Below are positions 46,330-55,690 of a DNA stretch of 64,000 nucleotides, piece after piece. Source of the stretch: Brevibacillus centrosporus (GTDB lineage: Bacteria; Bacillota; Bacilli; Brevibacillales; Brevibacillaceae); contig NZ_RHHP01000042.1 in assembly GCF_003710815.1 (NCBI RefSeq), positions 62,001-126,000 on the forward strand. The letters are read 5' to 3'. The notes beneath the pieces are model-generated. The model was not told the DNA's origin. It was given only the letters and a program-made list of their open reading frames with translations, and made no database searches. Each line of letters opens with the position of its first letter. The first letter of the stretch is position 1. Made by a program: the position numbers and the translations under genes.

Positions 46330-47319
46330 TTATGCTTGTTCTCCTACGCGAAAGATGATCTTGCCGATGTTCTCATTTGCCTCCATACGTCGATGCGCCA
46401 GCTGAATCTCCTCCAGCGGGAATACCGTATCGATGATCGGCTTGATCACACCGCTCTCGAACAGTGGAAGTATCTTTTGTGCGAGCTCCTGGCTTAGCTC
46501 AGCTTTGTACGCATCACTGCGCGGCGTGAGCAAAGTTCCCGTAACCTGCAATCTTTTCCCCATCAATTCAGACAGGTCGACGTCTGTCTCTTTTCCCCCT
46601 AGCGTGCCGATCAAGACCAGCCTTCCGTCCATGCTCGCGCTCTGGATGTTCTTTTTCCAGTAGGCGGCTCCGATGAAATCGAGAATCAGATTGGCCCCTT
46701 TACCGTCGGTGATTCTCTCGACTTCCTGCTCAAAGGCTGCCCGTTTGTAATCGATGACATGATCGGCACCCAGCTCTTTGCAATAAGCCAGCTTTTCCGC
46801 AGAGCCAGCTGTCACGATCACGTTTGCCTTCGATACCTGCTTGGCCAGTTGAATGGCAGCTGTTCCCACCCCGCTCGCTCCTGCATGGATCAGGACGGTC
46901 TCGCCTTCCTGCAGCTTTCCGATCCAATACAGCGTCTGATAGGCTGTCAGGAATACCTCCGGGATCGCTGCAGCTTCGATATAGCTCAGATTATCAGGAA
47001 TGCGCATCGCTCGATCGGCTGGAATCACGACGTACTCCGCATAGCTTCCGCTGACCAGTCCCATGACCTTGTCGCCTGCTTGCCATGCCCCTGCCTGTTT
47101 TCCCACTTCCTCAACCACACCGGCCATTTCCACCCCGAGTCGGTTCGTCGCTTTTTTATAAGCAGACCCTCCTCCTTTTCTCGCCAAAATATCCGTACGG
47201 TTGATCGCCCCTGCTTTGACGCGGACTAGCAGTTCTCCCTCCCCTGGCGTAGGAATCGGAACCTCCCTGATTTTCAACTCTTCTGGACCACCTGGTTTTT
47301 CAACGACGACTGCCTTCAT
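46330..47319 (-). CDS. NAD(P)H:quinone oxidoreductase, zinc-free MDR family (PIG3-like)
   Basis: 329 residues. GVEMAGVVEEVGKQAGAWQ, the nucleotide-binding motif IHAGASGVGTAAIQLAKQ and LVLIGTLGGKETDVDL match the quinone oxidoreductase branch that reduces quinones with NADPH. No zinc-binding cysteines are visible. ATG at 47319 with AGGGG upstream. Divergent from an MFS exporter gene. Confidence 0.87.
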   Translation of the reverse strand: MKAVVVEKPGGPEELKIREVPIPTPGEGELLVRVKAGAINRTDILARKGGGSAYKKATNRLGVEMAGVVEEVGKQAGAWQAGDKVMGLVSGSYAEYVVIPADRAMRIPDNLSYIEAAAIPEVFLTAYQTLYWIGKLQEGETVLIHAGASGVGTAAIQLAKQVSKANVIVTAGSAEKLAYCKELGADHVIDYKRAAFEQEVERITDGKGANLILDFIGAAYWKKNIQSASMDGRLVLIGTLGGKETDVDLSELMGKRLQVTGTLLTPRSDAYKAELSQELAQKILPLFESGVIKPIIDTVFPLEEIQLAHRRMEANENIGKIIFRVGEQA

Positions 47320-47536
47320 CTTTTTCCCCTCCCAATCAGGAAACGCTTTCCTTTTTCATGATCTACATTCAGTTTCCGACACGAAATACAGGCCGTCAAG
47401 TTTTTCACCCAGTTTTTGCTTATTTCACTTTGGCATAAGAATGATCGCATTTCTTTATTAGTCAGGGGGTATAAGCAGTGCTAGAATAATCAATGCGAGC
47501 ATCCTGCTTTTTTACTGCAAAGGTTGTGACAGAAAG

Positions 47537-48766
47537 ATGGATTTTTCTTGGAAACGAAACTTAGTTGTACTATGGGTTGGGGTGTTCTTTTGCAGCACAG
47601 CCTATTCCATCGCAATACCGTTCTTACCCATCTTCCTTCACAGTTCTCTCGGAGTTAATGAACACTTGGAAGCTTGGTCTGGTATTTCATTCGGCATCAC
47701 TTTTCTCGCGAGTGCCTTGATCTCTCCCTATTGGGGATCTCTCGCAGACAAGTACGGCCGAAAACCGATGCTGATCCGATCTGGATATAGCCTAGCTGTG
47801 CTGTACTTTCTCACCTACTTTATCAACGACCCGTACCTGTTTGTCGTCTTGCGCATTTTCCAGGGGCTTCTGGCCGGATTTGTTCCTGCCTCTATCGCGC
47901 TGGTTGCGACAAACACACCTGAAAAACACGTTGGATATGCACTTGGAGTCATGGCGACATCAGGTGCTACTGGAGGCATCATTGGTCCCCTCGTCGGCGG
48001 CGTAGTCAGCCACATGTGGGGGAACCGGGAGGCATTTTTATTTTCCGGAGCTGTCGTGCTGATCGCGGCCCTCATCGCCACGTTTTTGGTGAAGGAGACC
48101 AATCTGAACCGCTCTGGTACACGATCGAATGTACGTGAGGATTTGCGCTCGGCTATCGCCAACAAATCGCTTATGTCGATCCTGGGCCTTAGCCTGATTG
48201 TCACGATGTCCGTCATGCTGCTAGAGCCCCTCCTCACCGTCTATGTTCTGCAGTTGGGTGCTTCCCAGAAGGATGCTTCACTCAGCGCCGGTATCATTTT
48301 CGCTGCGGTCGGGATTGCAACCGTGATTGCGGCACCGCAATGGGGCAAGCTCGGAACCAAGGTGGGCTACTCCAAAATCCTGTTTATCGGTCTGATCGGC
48401 GGCGCAGTCGGCAATCTGCTGCAGTTCTTCTTCACCAACCTGTATGGGTTTGGGGTGTTGCGCTTCGGTTATGGCTTGTTCTTCGCCGCCGTTTATCCGT
48501 CCATCAACGCGATGATCGTCAAAGTGACAGACCCCGAGTTTCGCGGGAGAGCATTCAGCCTCAACCAGTCCTCTACACAGATTGCGACGATGCTGGGTCC
48601 CGTGATCGGTGGTTTTCTCGGTGGAGTCATCCCGATTCGTGTCATTTTCATCATCAACGGTATCGCTCTTTTGGCGACCGCGATCATGATTCGATCAAAA
48701 AGACCGGATGAAGCCTATCAGAAACAAAAACAGCAAGCTACAGAAGCGAAGCTTGCGACGAAGTAA
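47537..48766 (+). CDS. MFS multidrug exporter (DHA1 type)
   Basis: 409 residues with about twelve membrane segments. Motif A SLADKYGRKPMLIRSG follows helix 2 and motif C-like GATGGIIGPLVGG lies in helix 5, the signature of drug:H+ antiporters. Substrate unknown. The ribosome site is weak. The 217-base region to the divergent oxidoreductase should contain both promoters. Confidence 0.85.
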   Translation: MDFSWKRNLVVLWVGVFFCSTAYSIAIPFLPIFLHSSLGVNEHLEAWSGISFGITFLASALISPYWGSLADKYGRKPMLIRSGYSLAVLYFLTYFINDPYLFVVLRIFQGLLAGFVPASIALVATNTPEKHVGYALGVMATSGATGGIIGPLVGGVVSHMWGNREAFLFSGAVVLIAALIATFLVKETNLNRSGTRSNVREDLRSAIANKSLMSILGLSLIVTMSVMLLEPLLTVYVLQLGASQKDASLSAGIIFAAVGIATVIAAPQWGKLGTKVGYSKILFIGLIGGAVGNLLQFFFTNLYGFGVLRFGYGLFFAAVYPSINAMIVKVTDPEFRGRAFSLNQSSTQIATMLGPVIGGFLGGVIPIRVIFIINGIALLATAIMIRSKRPDEAYQKQKQQATEAKLATK

Positions 48767-48779
48767 ACAGGCATGAAGA

Positions 48780-48806
48780 AACGGGGCCCATTTGGAGGGT
48801 CCCGTT
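48780..48806. terminator. Bidirectional terminator
   Basis: AACGGGGCCC pairs with GGGTCCCGTT and is followed by TTGTCTTTTC. It separates the MFS gene from the convergent threonine aldolase gene. Confidence 0.8.
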
Positions 48807-48830
48807 TTGTCTTTTCATATCGATTGTTCC

Positions 48831-49865
48831 TTACAACGCCCGAATATCCTCGATCAACGTCTCTACATTTTCCCTTTTCGTAGCCCAGCTGGTGCAGAAT
48901 CTCACAACACTATGCGTCTCATCTGCTTTTTCCCAATGAGAAAACGAGTATTTTTTGCCCAATTCCTTGCAGATCTCGTCGGGCAAAATCGGGAACTGCT
49001 GATTCGTTGTCGAGTCGTAACGGAATGAAAAGCCTTTTTCCGAAAATGCAGCTCGAATCATCATCGCCAATTGGACCGCATGACGGGAAATGTCAAAATA
49101 CAGGCCATCTTCAAACAAAGTTTCAAACTGGATCCCCAGCAGTCTTCCCTTCGCTAGCATCCCGCCTCTTTGCTTGATCATATACCGAAAATCCTTTTTC
49201 AGGGCATCGTTCATAATAACGACTGCTTCCCCAAACAGCGCCCCTACTTTTGTTCCCCCGATATAAAAGACATCGCAGAGTCTTGCCACATCAGCCAGCG
49301 TCAAATCACACTCCTCAGAAACGAGACCGTATCCGAGCCTAGCTCCATCCAGAAACAATGGCAACCCGTTTTCCCGGCAAACCTTACTGATCGCTTCCAA
49401 TTCCGCTTTTGTGTAGGTCGTTCCATTTTCGGTCGGATGGGATATGTACACCATGCCAGGCTGTACCATGTGCTCATGAGTGACGTCGTTCCAGTGGGCA
49501 TCGTATATTTCTTTGACTTGATGTGCCTGAATTTTTCCATCCTCACTCGGCACGGTGAGAACTTTGTGACCAGTCGCTTCAATGGCCCCTGTCTCGTGCA
49601 CGGCGATATGGCCCGTGGCGGCACTCACGACACCTTGATGCGGGCGCAGGATGGAGGCGATCACTGTCGTATTGGTCTGCGTTCCTCCCACTAAAAAGTG
49701 GACATCAGCATTAGGCGCGTCACATGCTGTTCGAATGTACGCTCTCGCCTTTTCACAATGCTCATCCGTCCCGTACCCGGATGTCTGCTCTTCATTCGTT
49801 TCCCATAGCTGCTCCAAAATCCGCTTGTGTGCACCCTCTGTATAATCATTTTCAAATCGAATCAT
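48831..49865 (-). CDS. Low-specificity threonine aldolase-like PLP enzyme
   Basis: 344 residues, beta-eliminating lyase family. NDYTEGAHKRILEQLWETNE, FLVGGTQTNTTVIASIL, GLPLFLDGARLGYGL and the PLP lysine in FYIGGTKVGALFGEAVV are present. It would split threonine or related beta-hydroxy amino acids into glycine and an aldehyde. It starts with ATG at 49865, inside the end of the MarR gene (14-base overlap), so the two are co-transcribed. Confidence 0.87.
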   Translation of the reverse strand: MIRFENDYTEGAHKRILEQLWETNEEQTSGYGTDEHCEKARAYIRTACDAPNADVHFLVGGTQTNTTVIASILRPHQGVVSAATGHIAVHETGAIEATGHKVLTVPSEDGKIQAHQVKEIYDAHWNDVTHEHMVQPGMVYISHPTENGTTYTKAELEAISKVCRENGLPLFLDGARLGYGLVSEECDLTLADVARLCDVFYIGGTKVGALFGEAVVIMNDALKKDFRYMIKQRGGMLAKGRLLGIQFETLFEDGLYFDISRHAVQLAMMIRAAFSEKGFSFRYDSTTNQQFPILPDEICKELGKKYSFSHWEKADETHSVVRFCTSWATKRENVETLIEDIRAL

Positions 49866-50310
49866 TCTGCGCCCTCTCCAATCGGTTCATTTTACTTTGA
49901 ATAAACAACATCGAAGAACGTACTTCTGTGATTTCTGTTGGCGATAGCCCATCTAGCAGCCGCTCGATCTGTTCATCCGATCTTTCGTTCAGCTGTTGAA
50001 ACAACTCCGCCCCTTTTGGAGTCAGTCGAATCAGGCTCGTCCGATTGTCCAACGGTGAGCTTTCCTTCTCGAGAAGCCCATCCTTTTGGAGCTTGGAGAT
50101 GATTCGGCTCATGTAGCTGCGATCCATGTCCAGTTTTTCGACCAGCTGATTCGCAATACACGGCTCCATGAAGCCAATCTCCAGGACAACCCGCGCCTCT
50201 GTCAACGTATATCCGGTATCCAATACATGCTTATTTAACACACCAAGAATATTGGTATAGAAGCGATTGAATTGCCGAATATCTGCGATGATGCCTTCAT
50301 CCAGGCTCAT
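49852..50310 (-). CDS. MarR-family transcriptional regulator
   Basis: 152 residues. The winged helix is visible as GFMEPCIANQLVEKLDMDRSY, SRIISKLQKDGLLEKESSP, NRTSLIRLTPKGAELFQQL. ATG at 50310 with AAAGGAGG upstream. A pair of direct repeats overlapping its promoter suggests autoregulation of the marR-aldolase unit. Confidence 0.87.
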   Translation of the reverse strand: MSLDEGIIADIRQFNRFYTNILGVLNKHVLDTGYTLTEARVVLEIGFMEPCIANQLVEKLDMDRSYMSRIISKLQKDGLLEKESSPLDNRTSLIRLTPKGAELFQQLNERSDEQIERLLDGLSPTEITEVRSSMLFIQSKMNRLERAQNDSI

Positions 50311-50321
50311 GGTTGGCCTCC

Positions 50322-50373
50322 TTTAGTGGACATAGTCAACAATTAATCTAGTTGATTTAGTAGACATTGTCAA
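50322..50373 (-). promoter_or_regulatory. Promoter and direct-repeat operator of the MarR gene
   Basis: On the minus strand TTGACAATGTCTACTAAA (50356-50373) and TTGACTATGTCCACTAAA (50322-50339) are near-identical repeats 34 bases apart. The first supplies a perfect -35 TTGACA, with TAGATT 17 bases later as -10. Each repeat holds the small palindrome GACWATGTC, a plausible MarR half-site. Confidence 0.6.
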
Positions 50374-50416
50374 CGTATCGTTCATTCGGATGGCATAGAA
50401 GGAAAAAGCGAAAAAA

Positions 50417-50436
50417 CTACTGGGATGAACCAGTAG
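50417..50436 (-). terminator. Terminator of the M20 amidohydrolase gene
   Basis: CTACTGG and CCAGTAG form the stem; TTTTTTCGC follows on the minus strand. Confidence 0.8.
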
Positions 50437-50447
50437 CTTTCCGATCA

Positions 50448-51848
50448 CTATGATCTTTTTAGAGGCATTGGCTTTGTTCCAGCAGGGATGAGTGATTGAT
50501 AGACCTCTCCCTCTAGCTGTTCCAAATGCTCTGCCTTTGCTGTTTCGATCCACTGGGGATTTTTCATGACTTCGATCGCAGAGGCTGCCATTACCTTTCC
50601 TGCCAAGAGCATCCCTTTGTGCGCGATCGATGATTTTCCCTGACTTACGAGCTGCCAGCTATGAAACGGCGTTCCAAATGCGCACGTTGACACGTATATT
50701 TGCCCTGTAGGGACCACCCAGCTCACATCCCCTACATCCGTTGAGGCGGGGATGAAACCAGGCTCTTCCGAATAATCGTTCACTTTCTCGGACAAGACTT
50801 TTCCATTCTGCTTTTTCACTACCTTTTTTTCTTCCTCGGAAAAGGTATCCTGAATCGCTTTGGCAAACGCTACTTCCTCTTCGGTGTAGGTCTCGGCGCC
50901 ATACTCCTGAAAGTTCTTGTGCAAAAGCTTACCCAGAGTAATATTCGGGATCAGGTCCGCAGAGGCTGCATCAAATTGCATTTCCAGATTCGTTCCGGTC
51001 ATCAGTGCTGCCCCGCGTGCGATGTCACACACACGATCTAGTAGCTCACTCACCTGCTGGGATTTTGGAGCACGAAGCTTGTACAGAACTTCGGCTTCTT
51101 CCTGAACGACGTTGGGTGCCAATCCGCCCGCATTCGTGATCGCATAGTGCAGCCGCGCATCTGGAATCATGTGTTCCCTGAGGAAATTCGCTCCCACGTT
51201 CATCAGCTCAACCGCATCCAGCGCACTGCGTCCCATATGGGGGCTAAAGGAAGCATGACTGCTCACACCGGTGAATTTGAAATACATTTGGCAAGTCGCC
51301 AGCATACGGCAGTTATACGCAAGATTTTCATCCCATGGATGCCACGTAAAGGCAATGTCGACATCATCGAACAACCCGGCGCGAACCATGTGCGCTTTCC
51401 CACCTCCCCCTTCTTCGGCAGGGCAGCCATAATAACGAACTGTTCCCTTCAAGCCAGTTTGCTGCATGTAGTGTCGAACAGCGACTGCCGCTGCCAGCGA
51501 GCCCACCCCAAGCAGGTTGTGCCCACACCCATGACCATTGCCCCCATCGTTAATTGGGCTTTTCACAGCTATTCCTGCCTCTTGACTGAGTCCAGACAAG
51601 GCATCGTATTCTCCCAAAAAGGCGATGACAGGCTTCCCTTCACCAAAACTCCCCACCAATGCTGTCTCGATTCCACCTGCATTCCATTCCACCTGAAAGC
51701 CTTCTGCTTCCAACATACGGCCCAAAATCTCGGCAGAACGCACTTCTTCATATTTGATCTCGCTATACCCCCAGATGCTGTCGCTGATGTCGGTAAACTG
51801 TTGTTGCTTTTGTTCAATCAGATCAGATACGATTTTGTGATCATTCAT
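50448..51848 (-). CDS. M20-family amidohydrolase (AbgB-like)
   Basis: 466 residues. NDGGNGHGCGHNLLGVGSLA and GCPAEEGGGGKAHMV carry metal ligands; FTWHPWDENLAYN and the dimerisation domain (KFTGVSSHASFSPHMGRSAL) resemble p-aminobenzoyl-glutamate hydrolase subunit B rather than plain N-acyl amino acid hydrolases. No AbgA partner is adjacent. ATG at 51848 has AAGGAG upstream. It lies 38 bases after an MFS carrier gene, and the pair probably imports and deacylates one compound. Confidence 0.85.
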   Translation of the reverse strand: MNDHKIVSDLIEQKQQQFTDISDSIWGYSEIKYEEVRSAEILGRMLEAEGFQVEWNAGGIETALVGSFGEGKPVIAFLGEYDALSGLSQEAGIAVKSPINDGGNGHGCGHNLLGVGSLAAAVAVRHYMQQTGLKGTVRYYGCPAEEGGGGKAHMVRAGLFDDVDIAFTWHPWDENLAYNCRMLATCQMYFKFTGVSSHASFSPHMGRSALDAVELMNVGANFLREHMIPDARLHYAITNAGGLAPNVVQEEAEVLYKLRAPKSQQVSELLDRVCDIARGAALMTGTNLEMQFDAASADLIPNITLGKLLHKNFQEYGAETYTEEEVAFAKAIQDTFSEEEKKVVKKQNGKVLSEKVNDYSEEPGFIPASTDVGDVSWVVPTGQIYVSTCAFGTPFHSWQLVSQGKSSIAHKGMLLAGKVMAASAIEVMKNPQWIETAKAEHLEQLEGEVYQSLIPAGTKPMPLKRS

Positions 51849-51886
51849 TTATCTTTTCTCCTTTTCGTTTGCGAGAAATGAGTCTC

Positions 51887-53125
51887 TTACTCGATTACAG
51901 CCGAACTCGACTCCTTCTTTCCGGACTGGATCGTCATCCCGACCACCATAACAACGAGGCTCGACGCAACCAGGAACATGAAAGCCGCATTGTAATTTTG
52001 GTGAAAGACCGTAATGAGATAACCGACAATGGTTGGCGTCAAAACGGAGCCAATCTGTCCACCGGTGTTGATTATCCCTGTTGCGGTCCCGACCGATTCC
52101 TCCGCTATTTTTTTCAAAGGCAGTACAAATACGGTGATATTCATGGCATTCAAAAACACGTTAGACAACGATAAGTACGTAAACGCGATTGCAATCGACT
52201 CTGTATTGAACATCAGGTAGATAAATAGGGCAGAGAAAAATGCTCCTCCAATGAACATGTACTTTTCATACCCGGCGAGAAACTTGTCCAACACCCAGCC
52301 GCTTACCAAAAAGGAGAGGAATCCAAGAACATAAGGCACAGAGGAGTAAAGTCCCATCGATACCATATCCATGTTTTTGACCTTTACCCAATACGATGGC
52401 AGCCAGCTTTGCAGCCCCCAAAACACGATATTGGTAAACATCGCAGCCAGCATGAGCTTCCAAATCAATGGATTTTTCAATAGCTTTTTGATCGCTGTTT
52501 TATCAATGGACTTGCTCGCAGCTGCCGAACGATCTACCTTCTTCTCCTCTCGCTTGAGCAAAAACCAAAGGACAATAGCTAGCGCAACCCCGAGTACCCC
52601 CAAAATGATAAACATCAAACGCCAGTCGAAGGTAGCGATCAGTAGCGTCACCACAATGGAACCAAACATAAATCCGACTGATGCCCCTGCTGATATGACC
52701 GACTTCGCACGCGCTCGTACTTCCTTCTGAAAATTGTCCACGATGGCTACCTGCGTGCTTGCAGGAAAAGCCCCTTCCCCAACTCCAACGAAAAAACGTG
52801 ACGAGACCAAGGAGATGTAAGAACGGGCCGTACCTGTCAGAATGGTTGCTGCCGACCACAAAAAGACGGCTCCGCTCAAGACCTTTTTCATTCCGAATCT
52901 GTCTGCCAAATACCCTCCTACCAGCTGCATGATCGCGTAGCTGAGAAAGAAGCTGCTTAGCACCAAGCCCACTTGCTCCGTAGGGAGATTCAATTCTTTC
53001 GAAATCGGGATAATGGCAAAATTGATTGCAGTCTTATCAATAAAATTCAAGATCTGCGCCAAAAACAACAGCATAAGGATGAGGTACTTCTTTTGAACGA
53101 TTCCACCAAGCTTCAACCATTTCAC
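51887..53125 (-). CDS. MFS carrier (anion:cation symporter type)
   Basis: 412 residues with about twelve membrane segments. LNFIDKTAINFAIIPISKEL and GGYLADRFGMKKVLSGA follow the pattern of ACS-family symporters for organic acids, and GVGEGAFPASTQVAIVDNF lies in helix 4. The GTG at 53125 is the first possible start but has no spaced ribosome site; a TTG at 53116 is an alternative. Upstream of and co-directional with the M20 gene; divergent from the PucR-type regulator. Confidence 0.82.
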   Translation of the reverse strand: MKWLKLGGIVQKKYLILMLLFLAQILNFIDKTAINFAIIPISKELNLPTEQVGLVLSSFFLSYAIMQLVGGYLADRFGMKKVLSGAVFLWSAATILTGTARSYISLVSSRFFVGVGEGAFPASTQVAIVDNFQKEVRARAKSVISAGASVGFMFGSIVVTLLIATFDWRLMFIILGVLGVALAIVLWFLLKREEKKVDRSAAASKSIDKTAIKKLLKNPLIWKLMLAAMFTNIVFWGLQSWLPSYWVKVKNMDMVSMGLYSSVPYVLGFLSFLVSGWVLDKFLAGYEKYMFIGGAFFSALFIYLMFNTESIAIAFTYLSLSNVFLNAMNITVFVLPLKKIAEESVGTATGIINTGGQIGSVLTPTIVGYLITVFHQNYNAAFMFLVASSLVVMVVGMTIQSGKKESSSAVIE

Positions 53126-53145
53126 TTCCCATCTGAGGTATTTTT

Positions 53146-53180
53146 CAAATGATGACTGTATTCGGAATATTCATCATTTG
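53146..53180. promoter_or_regulatory. Inverted repeat between the MFS/M20 unit and its divergent regulator
   Basis: CAAATGATGA (53146-53155) and TCATCATTTG (53171-53180) are exact inverted copies, 25 bases centre to centre. The right arm abuts the -35 box of the regulator gene, so binding could control both directions. Confidence 0.55.
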
Positions 53181-53181
53181 T

Positions 53182-53210
53182 TTTACACAATCTCCATACT
53201 AAATTAAAAT
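53182..53210 (+). promoter_or_regulatory. Promoter of the PucR-type regulator gene
   Basis: TTTACA (53182-53187), a 17-base spacer and TAAAAT (53205-53210), both 5 of 6 against sigma-A consensus. Confidence 0.6.
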
Positions 53211-53287
53211 AGAAAAAACGCTATGTATGTAATTAACAAGCGATAGCTATTCACTTGTAGGTTTTTACACATGAAAGGGAGGAACGC

Positions 53288-55381
53288 ATGCAAAACCTGA
53301 TTGTGCTTCAATCGTTTCTGGCTGAAAAACTACCCGGTATCCCTTATCAGATCTGGATGGGGCATCCTGATTCCATGACGTTGTCTTACTCAACCCCACA
53401 AATAGAAACAGAGCGTCCTCTCTTGCCCGGACGCTCTTCAGAAAAACCTTATTTCTTTTTTCAAAATCCAGATAAAGCTTATTTTTCCACGGAGCTGGAC
53501 AAGGACTTTCAGATCACAATCTGTTTGTACGATAGAGACGTGAGTGCATTGCCAGCTACCGACTGGGAGGTTCTCTCATACATTTGCAGCGGCATGTACT
53601 TTCAGGAAATTCATCAGCCACTCAAAAATGATTTAGAAAAAATGGTGGACAGCCTCCAAATCCTTACCGCCACTCTCGATGTAAATGAGCTGCTAAGTAA
53701 GATCATCCAGATCGCCCTCACTGTCATACCCGCTGGCGATGCTGGCGTATTTCGGCAATTTGACGCGGAAAATCAGCAGCTAACACCGCTTACCGTTGTA
53801 GGGCTTCCTGATGGATATTTACGATATAAAACAAGATTAGGCGAGAATGTCTCCGGTAAAGTCTTCATCGACAAACGTCCGCGTCTATATAACTCTACGG
53901 CCGATATTTTATCCGAACAGACGAATCTATCCCCAGAAAACGTCGCATTCGTGAAAAAAGGGCCGTACGCCAACAGAATGATTATCGTGCCCGTTTGGTT
54001 AGATGACGAATGCATTGGAACACTGGCTATTCTGCAATTCACGAAAAAGAGGAGCTTTATTGATCGGGACGTAAAGCTCCTGCAGGGATTTTCTTCTCAA
54101 GTGGCCATCGCTTTTCATAATGCCAAGCTGTATAAGGAATCCCGGCTACATCTGGAAGAATCCAGGCAGTTAAGCAGAGAGCTGGATGAAAAAAATCAGC
54201 TTTTCCAGAAGAGAATTAACGTCCACGAAACATTAACACAGCTTTCCCTGACAAACAAAGGCATTCAGAAGATGATCTCGGAGATTAACCGCATCCTGGG
54301 ACGCCATGTCGACTACGTGGATTTTCTCAACAATGACAACTCACCTGGGCGGCGCCCTTCCCCTTCTTTTCCTTTTGAGACAATCGCTCACTATTTTTCC
54401 GGCTCGCAAAAGTCGGCGGTTTCGACTACCCTGTCGAATCAGGATTACTATCTATACCCGATCTTCATTGGGTCGGTGCTATTAGGATGCATGATTGTCT
54501 CCCTTTCTCACCCTTTAAGCCAAATGGATATCGTCACGATTGAGCAAAGCGGCTCTGTCCTTGCGTTAGAAATGGTGAAAAATATTTCGATGACCGAGCT
54601 CTATCATAAAAAAGCTCTTACGTTTTTCACCCAGCTCTTAGAGAAGCAAGATTACGAAGCTTTGCTGGCCAGTGGATTGCCTTTTAATTTTAAAATCAAT
54701 ACCTATACGTTTGTTTGCTTATGCGAAATCCCTGGATCTTTTGAACCTTATGAAGTTGAGGCTCGGCTGCAACGGCTGCTATCGAAAATCAATCAACGGC
54801 TATCCGCCATCAATAAACTGACTTTTGGATTTCACAACAAAATCACGCTGCTTTTTTCCGTTAATGAGAATGCTGAAGTGAAGCATATCATCTCACAGCT
54901 GGAAACGATTGTTCGGGAATGGCTGAACACCGATCAACATTTTCTTTACGGTGGTATTGGAGGTGCTTACCTCAATGTAGAAGAGATTGCAAAAAGCTAT
55001 GAGGAAGCCCAAAAGACCATCTCTTTTTTAATCAACCGTAATCAATCCGGTCTCATTAGCTACGAAGAGATTGGGATTAATCGCTTCTTTCTGAATCAGT
55101 CCTCGCAGGACATCGAGAAGTTTACCGAAGAAATATTCCTTCCCCTGCGCTCGGACCACATTCAAAGCAGTGATTTGGAGACAACGCTCATGCAGTATGT
55201 GGCATGTAACTTATCCGCGATCGATACGGCAAAGAAACTTCATATTCATATCAATACCCTGTATCAACGCTTAAAACGCATCGAGGAACGACTAGGTCTT
55301 CGGTTTGACAGACAGGAAGACATGCTAAAAATTCAACTGGCTTGCCATCTGAAGAATCATTTGTCTTCTTTCAAGAGCTAA
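53288..55381 (+). CDS. GAF-domain PucR/CdaR-type transcriptional regulator
   Basis: 697 residues. A GAF domain (about 125-290: LDVNELLSKIIQIALTVIPA, LGENVSGKVFIDKRP, GFSSQVAIAFHNAKLY) is followed by a coiled linker, a CdaR-like central region (about 450-600) and a C-terminal PucR helix-turn-helix (LSAIDTAKKLHIHINTLYQR, LKRIEERLGLRF). Such regulators respond to small metabolites and control neighbouring catabolic genes. It is divergent from the MFS/M20 pair. AAAGGGAGG precedes the ATG. Confidence 0.87.
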   Translation: MQNLIVLQSFLAEKLPGIPYQIWMGHPDSMTLSYSTPQIETERPLLPGRSSEKPYFFFQNPDKAYFSTELDKDFQITICLYDRDVSALPATDWEVLSYICSGMYFQEIHQPLKNDLEKMVDSLQILTATLDVNELLSKIIQIALTVIPAGDAGVFRQFDAENQQLTPLTVVGLPDGYLRYKTRLGENVSGKVFIDKRPRLYNSTADILSEQTNLSPENVAFVKKGPYANRMIIVPVWLDDECIGTLAILQFTKKRSFIDRDVKLLQGFSSQVAIAFHNAKLYKESRLHLEESRQLSRELDEKNQLFQKRINVHETLTQLSLTNKGIQKMISEINRILGRHVDYVDFLNNDNSPGRRPSPSFPFETIAHYFSGSQKSAVSTTLSNQDYYLYPIFIGSVLLGCMIVSLSHPLSQMDIVTIEQSGSVLALEMVKNISMTELYHKKALTFFTQLLEKQDYEALLASGLPFNFKINTYTFVCLCEIPGSFEPYEVEARLQRLLSKINQRLSAINKLTFGFHNKITLLFSVNENAEVKHIISQLETIVREWLNTDQHFLYGGIGGAYLNVEEIAKSYEEAQKTISFLINRNQSGLISYEEIGINRFFLNQSSQDIEKFTEEIFLPLRSDHIQSSDLETTLMQYVACNLSAIDTAKKLHIHINTLYQRLKRIEERLGLRFDRQEDMLKIQLACHLKNHLSSFKS

Positions 55382-55539
55382 GAGCAAGTTGATCGGCTTG
55401 TTGGTGCCGATCTAGTCAGTCGTTTCTTGCAAGGAAGACGTGCGGTCTCGACCTGCGTCCGTATATAACACATTAATCCTCCCAAAATTTATGCCTTTCA
55501 TTCACAGGTGAATCTCTGTTATTCTGGGTCATGCCAAAC

Positions 55540-55673
55540 AAAACAGCCGAAACTTCCTCTCGAATGGAAGTGCGGGGGATCTTCTTTTGCAGATGAGAGA
55601 TCTGCATGGGGTGAATCGCCATAGTGCGTAGGGTTGTTTCCTCAATCCGAATCCGTCAGCTAACCTCGTAGGC
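55540..55673 (+). ncRNA. Cyclic di-AMP riboswitch (ydaO-yuaA type)
   Basis: The leader carries the conserved blocks of this class in order: GCCGAAACTTCC, GGAAGTGCGGGGGA, an arm closed by GCAGAtgagagATCTGC, GGGGTGAATCGCC, TAGGG, CCGAATCCGTCAGCTAACC and TCGTAGGC. Known members switch genes for cell wall hydrolases and K+ or osmolyte transport off when c-di-AMP is high. It ends 18 bases before the start of the CAP-domain gene, and its last helix lies next to the ribosome site AAAGGAG. No separate terminator is seen between, which leaves open translational control. Confidence 0.85.
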
Positions 55674-55690
55674 CAAAAAAAGGAGACGAT

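Noticed and set aside
55572-55606. Hairpin GCAGATGAGAGATCTGC as a stand-alone terminator
   Set aside because: It has no T tract and is an internal arm of the c-di-AMP riboswitch.
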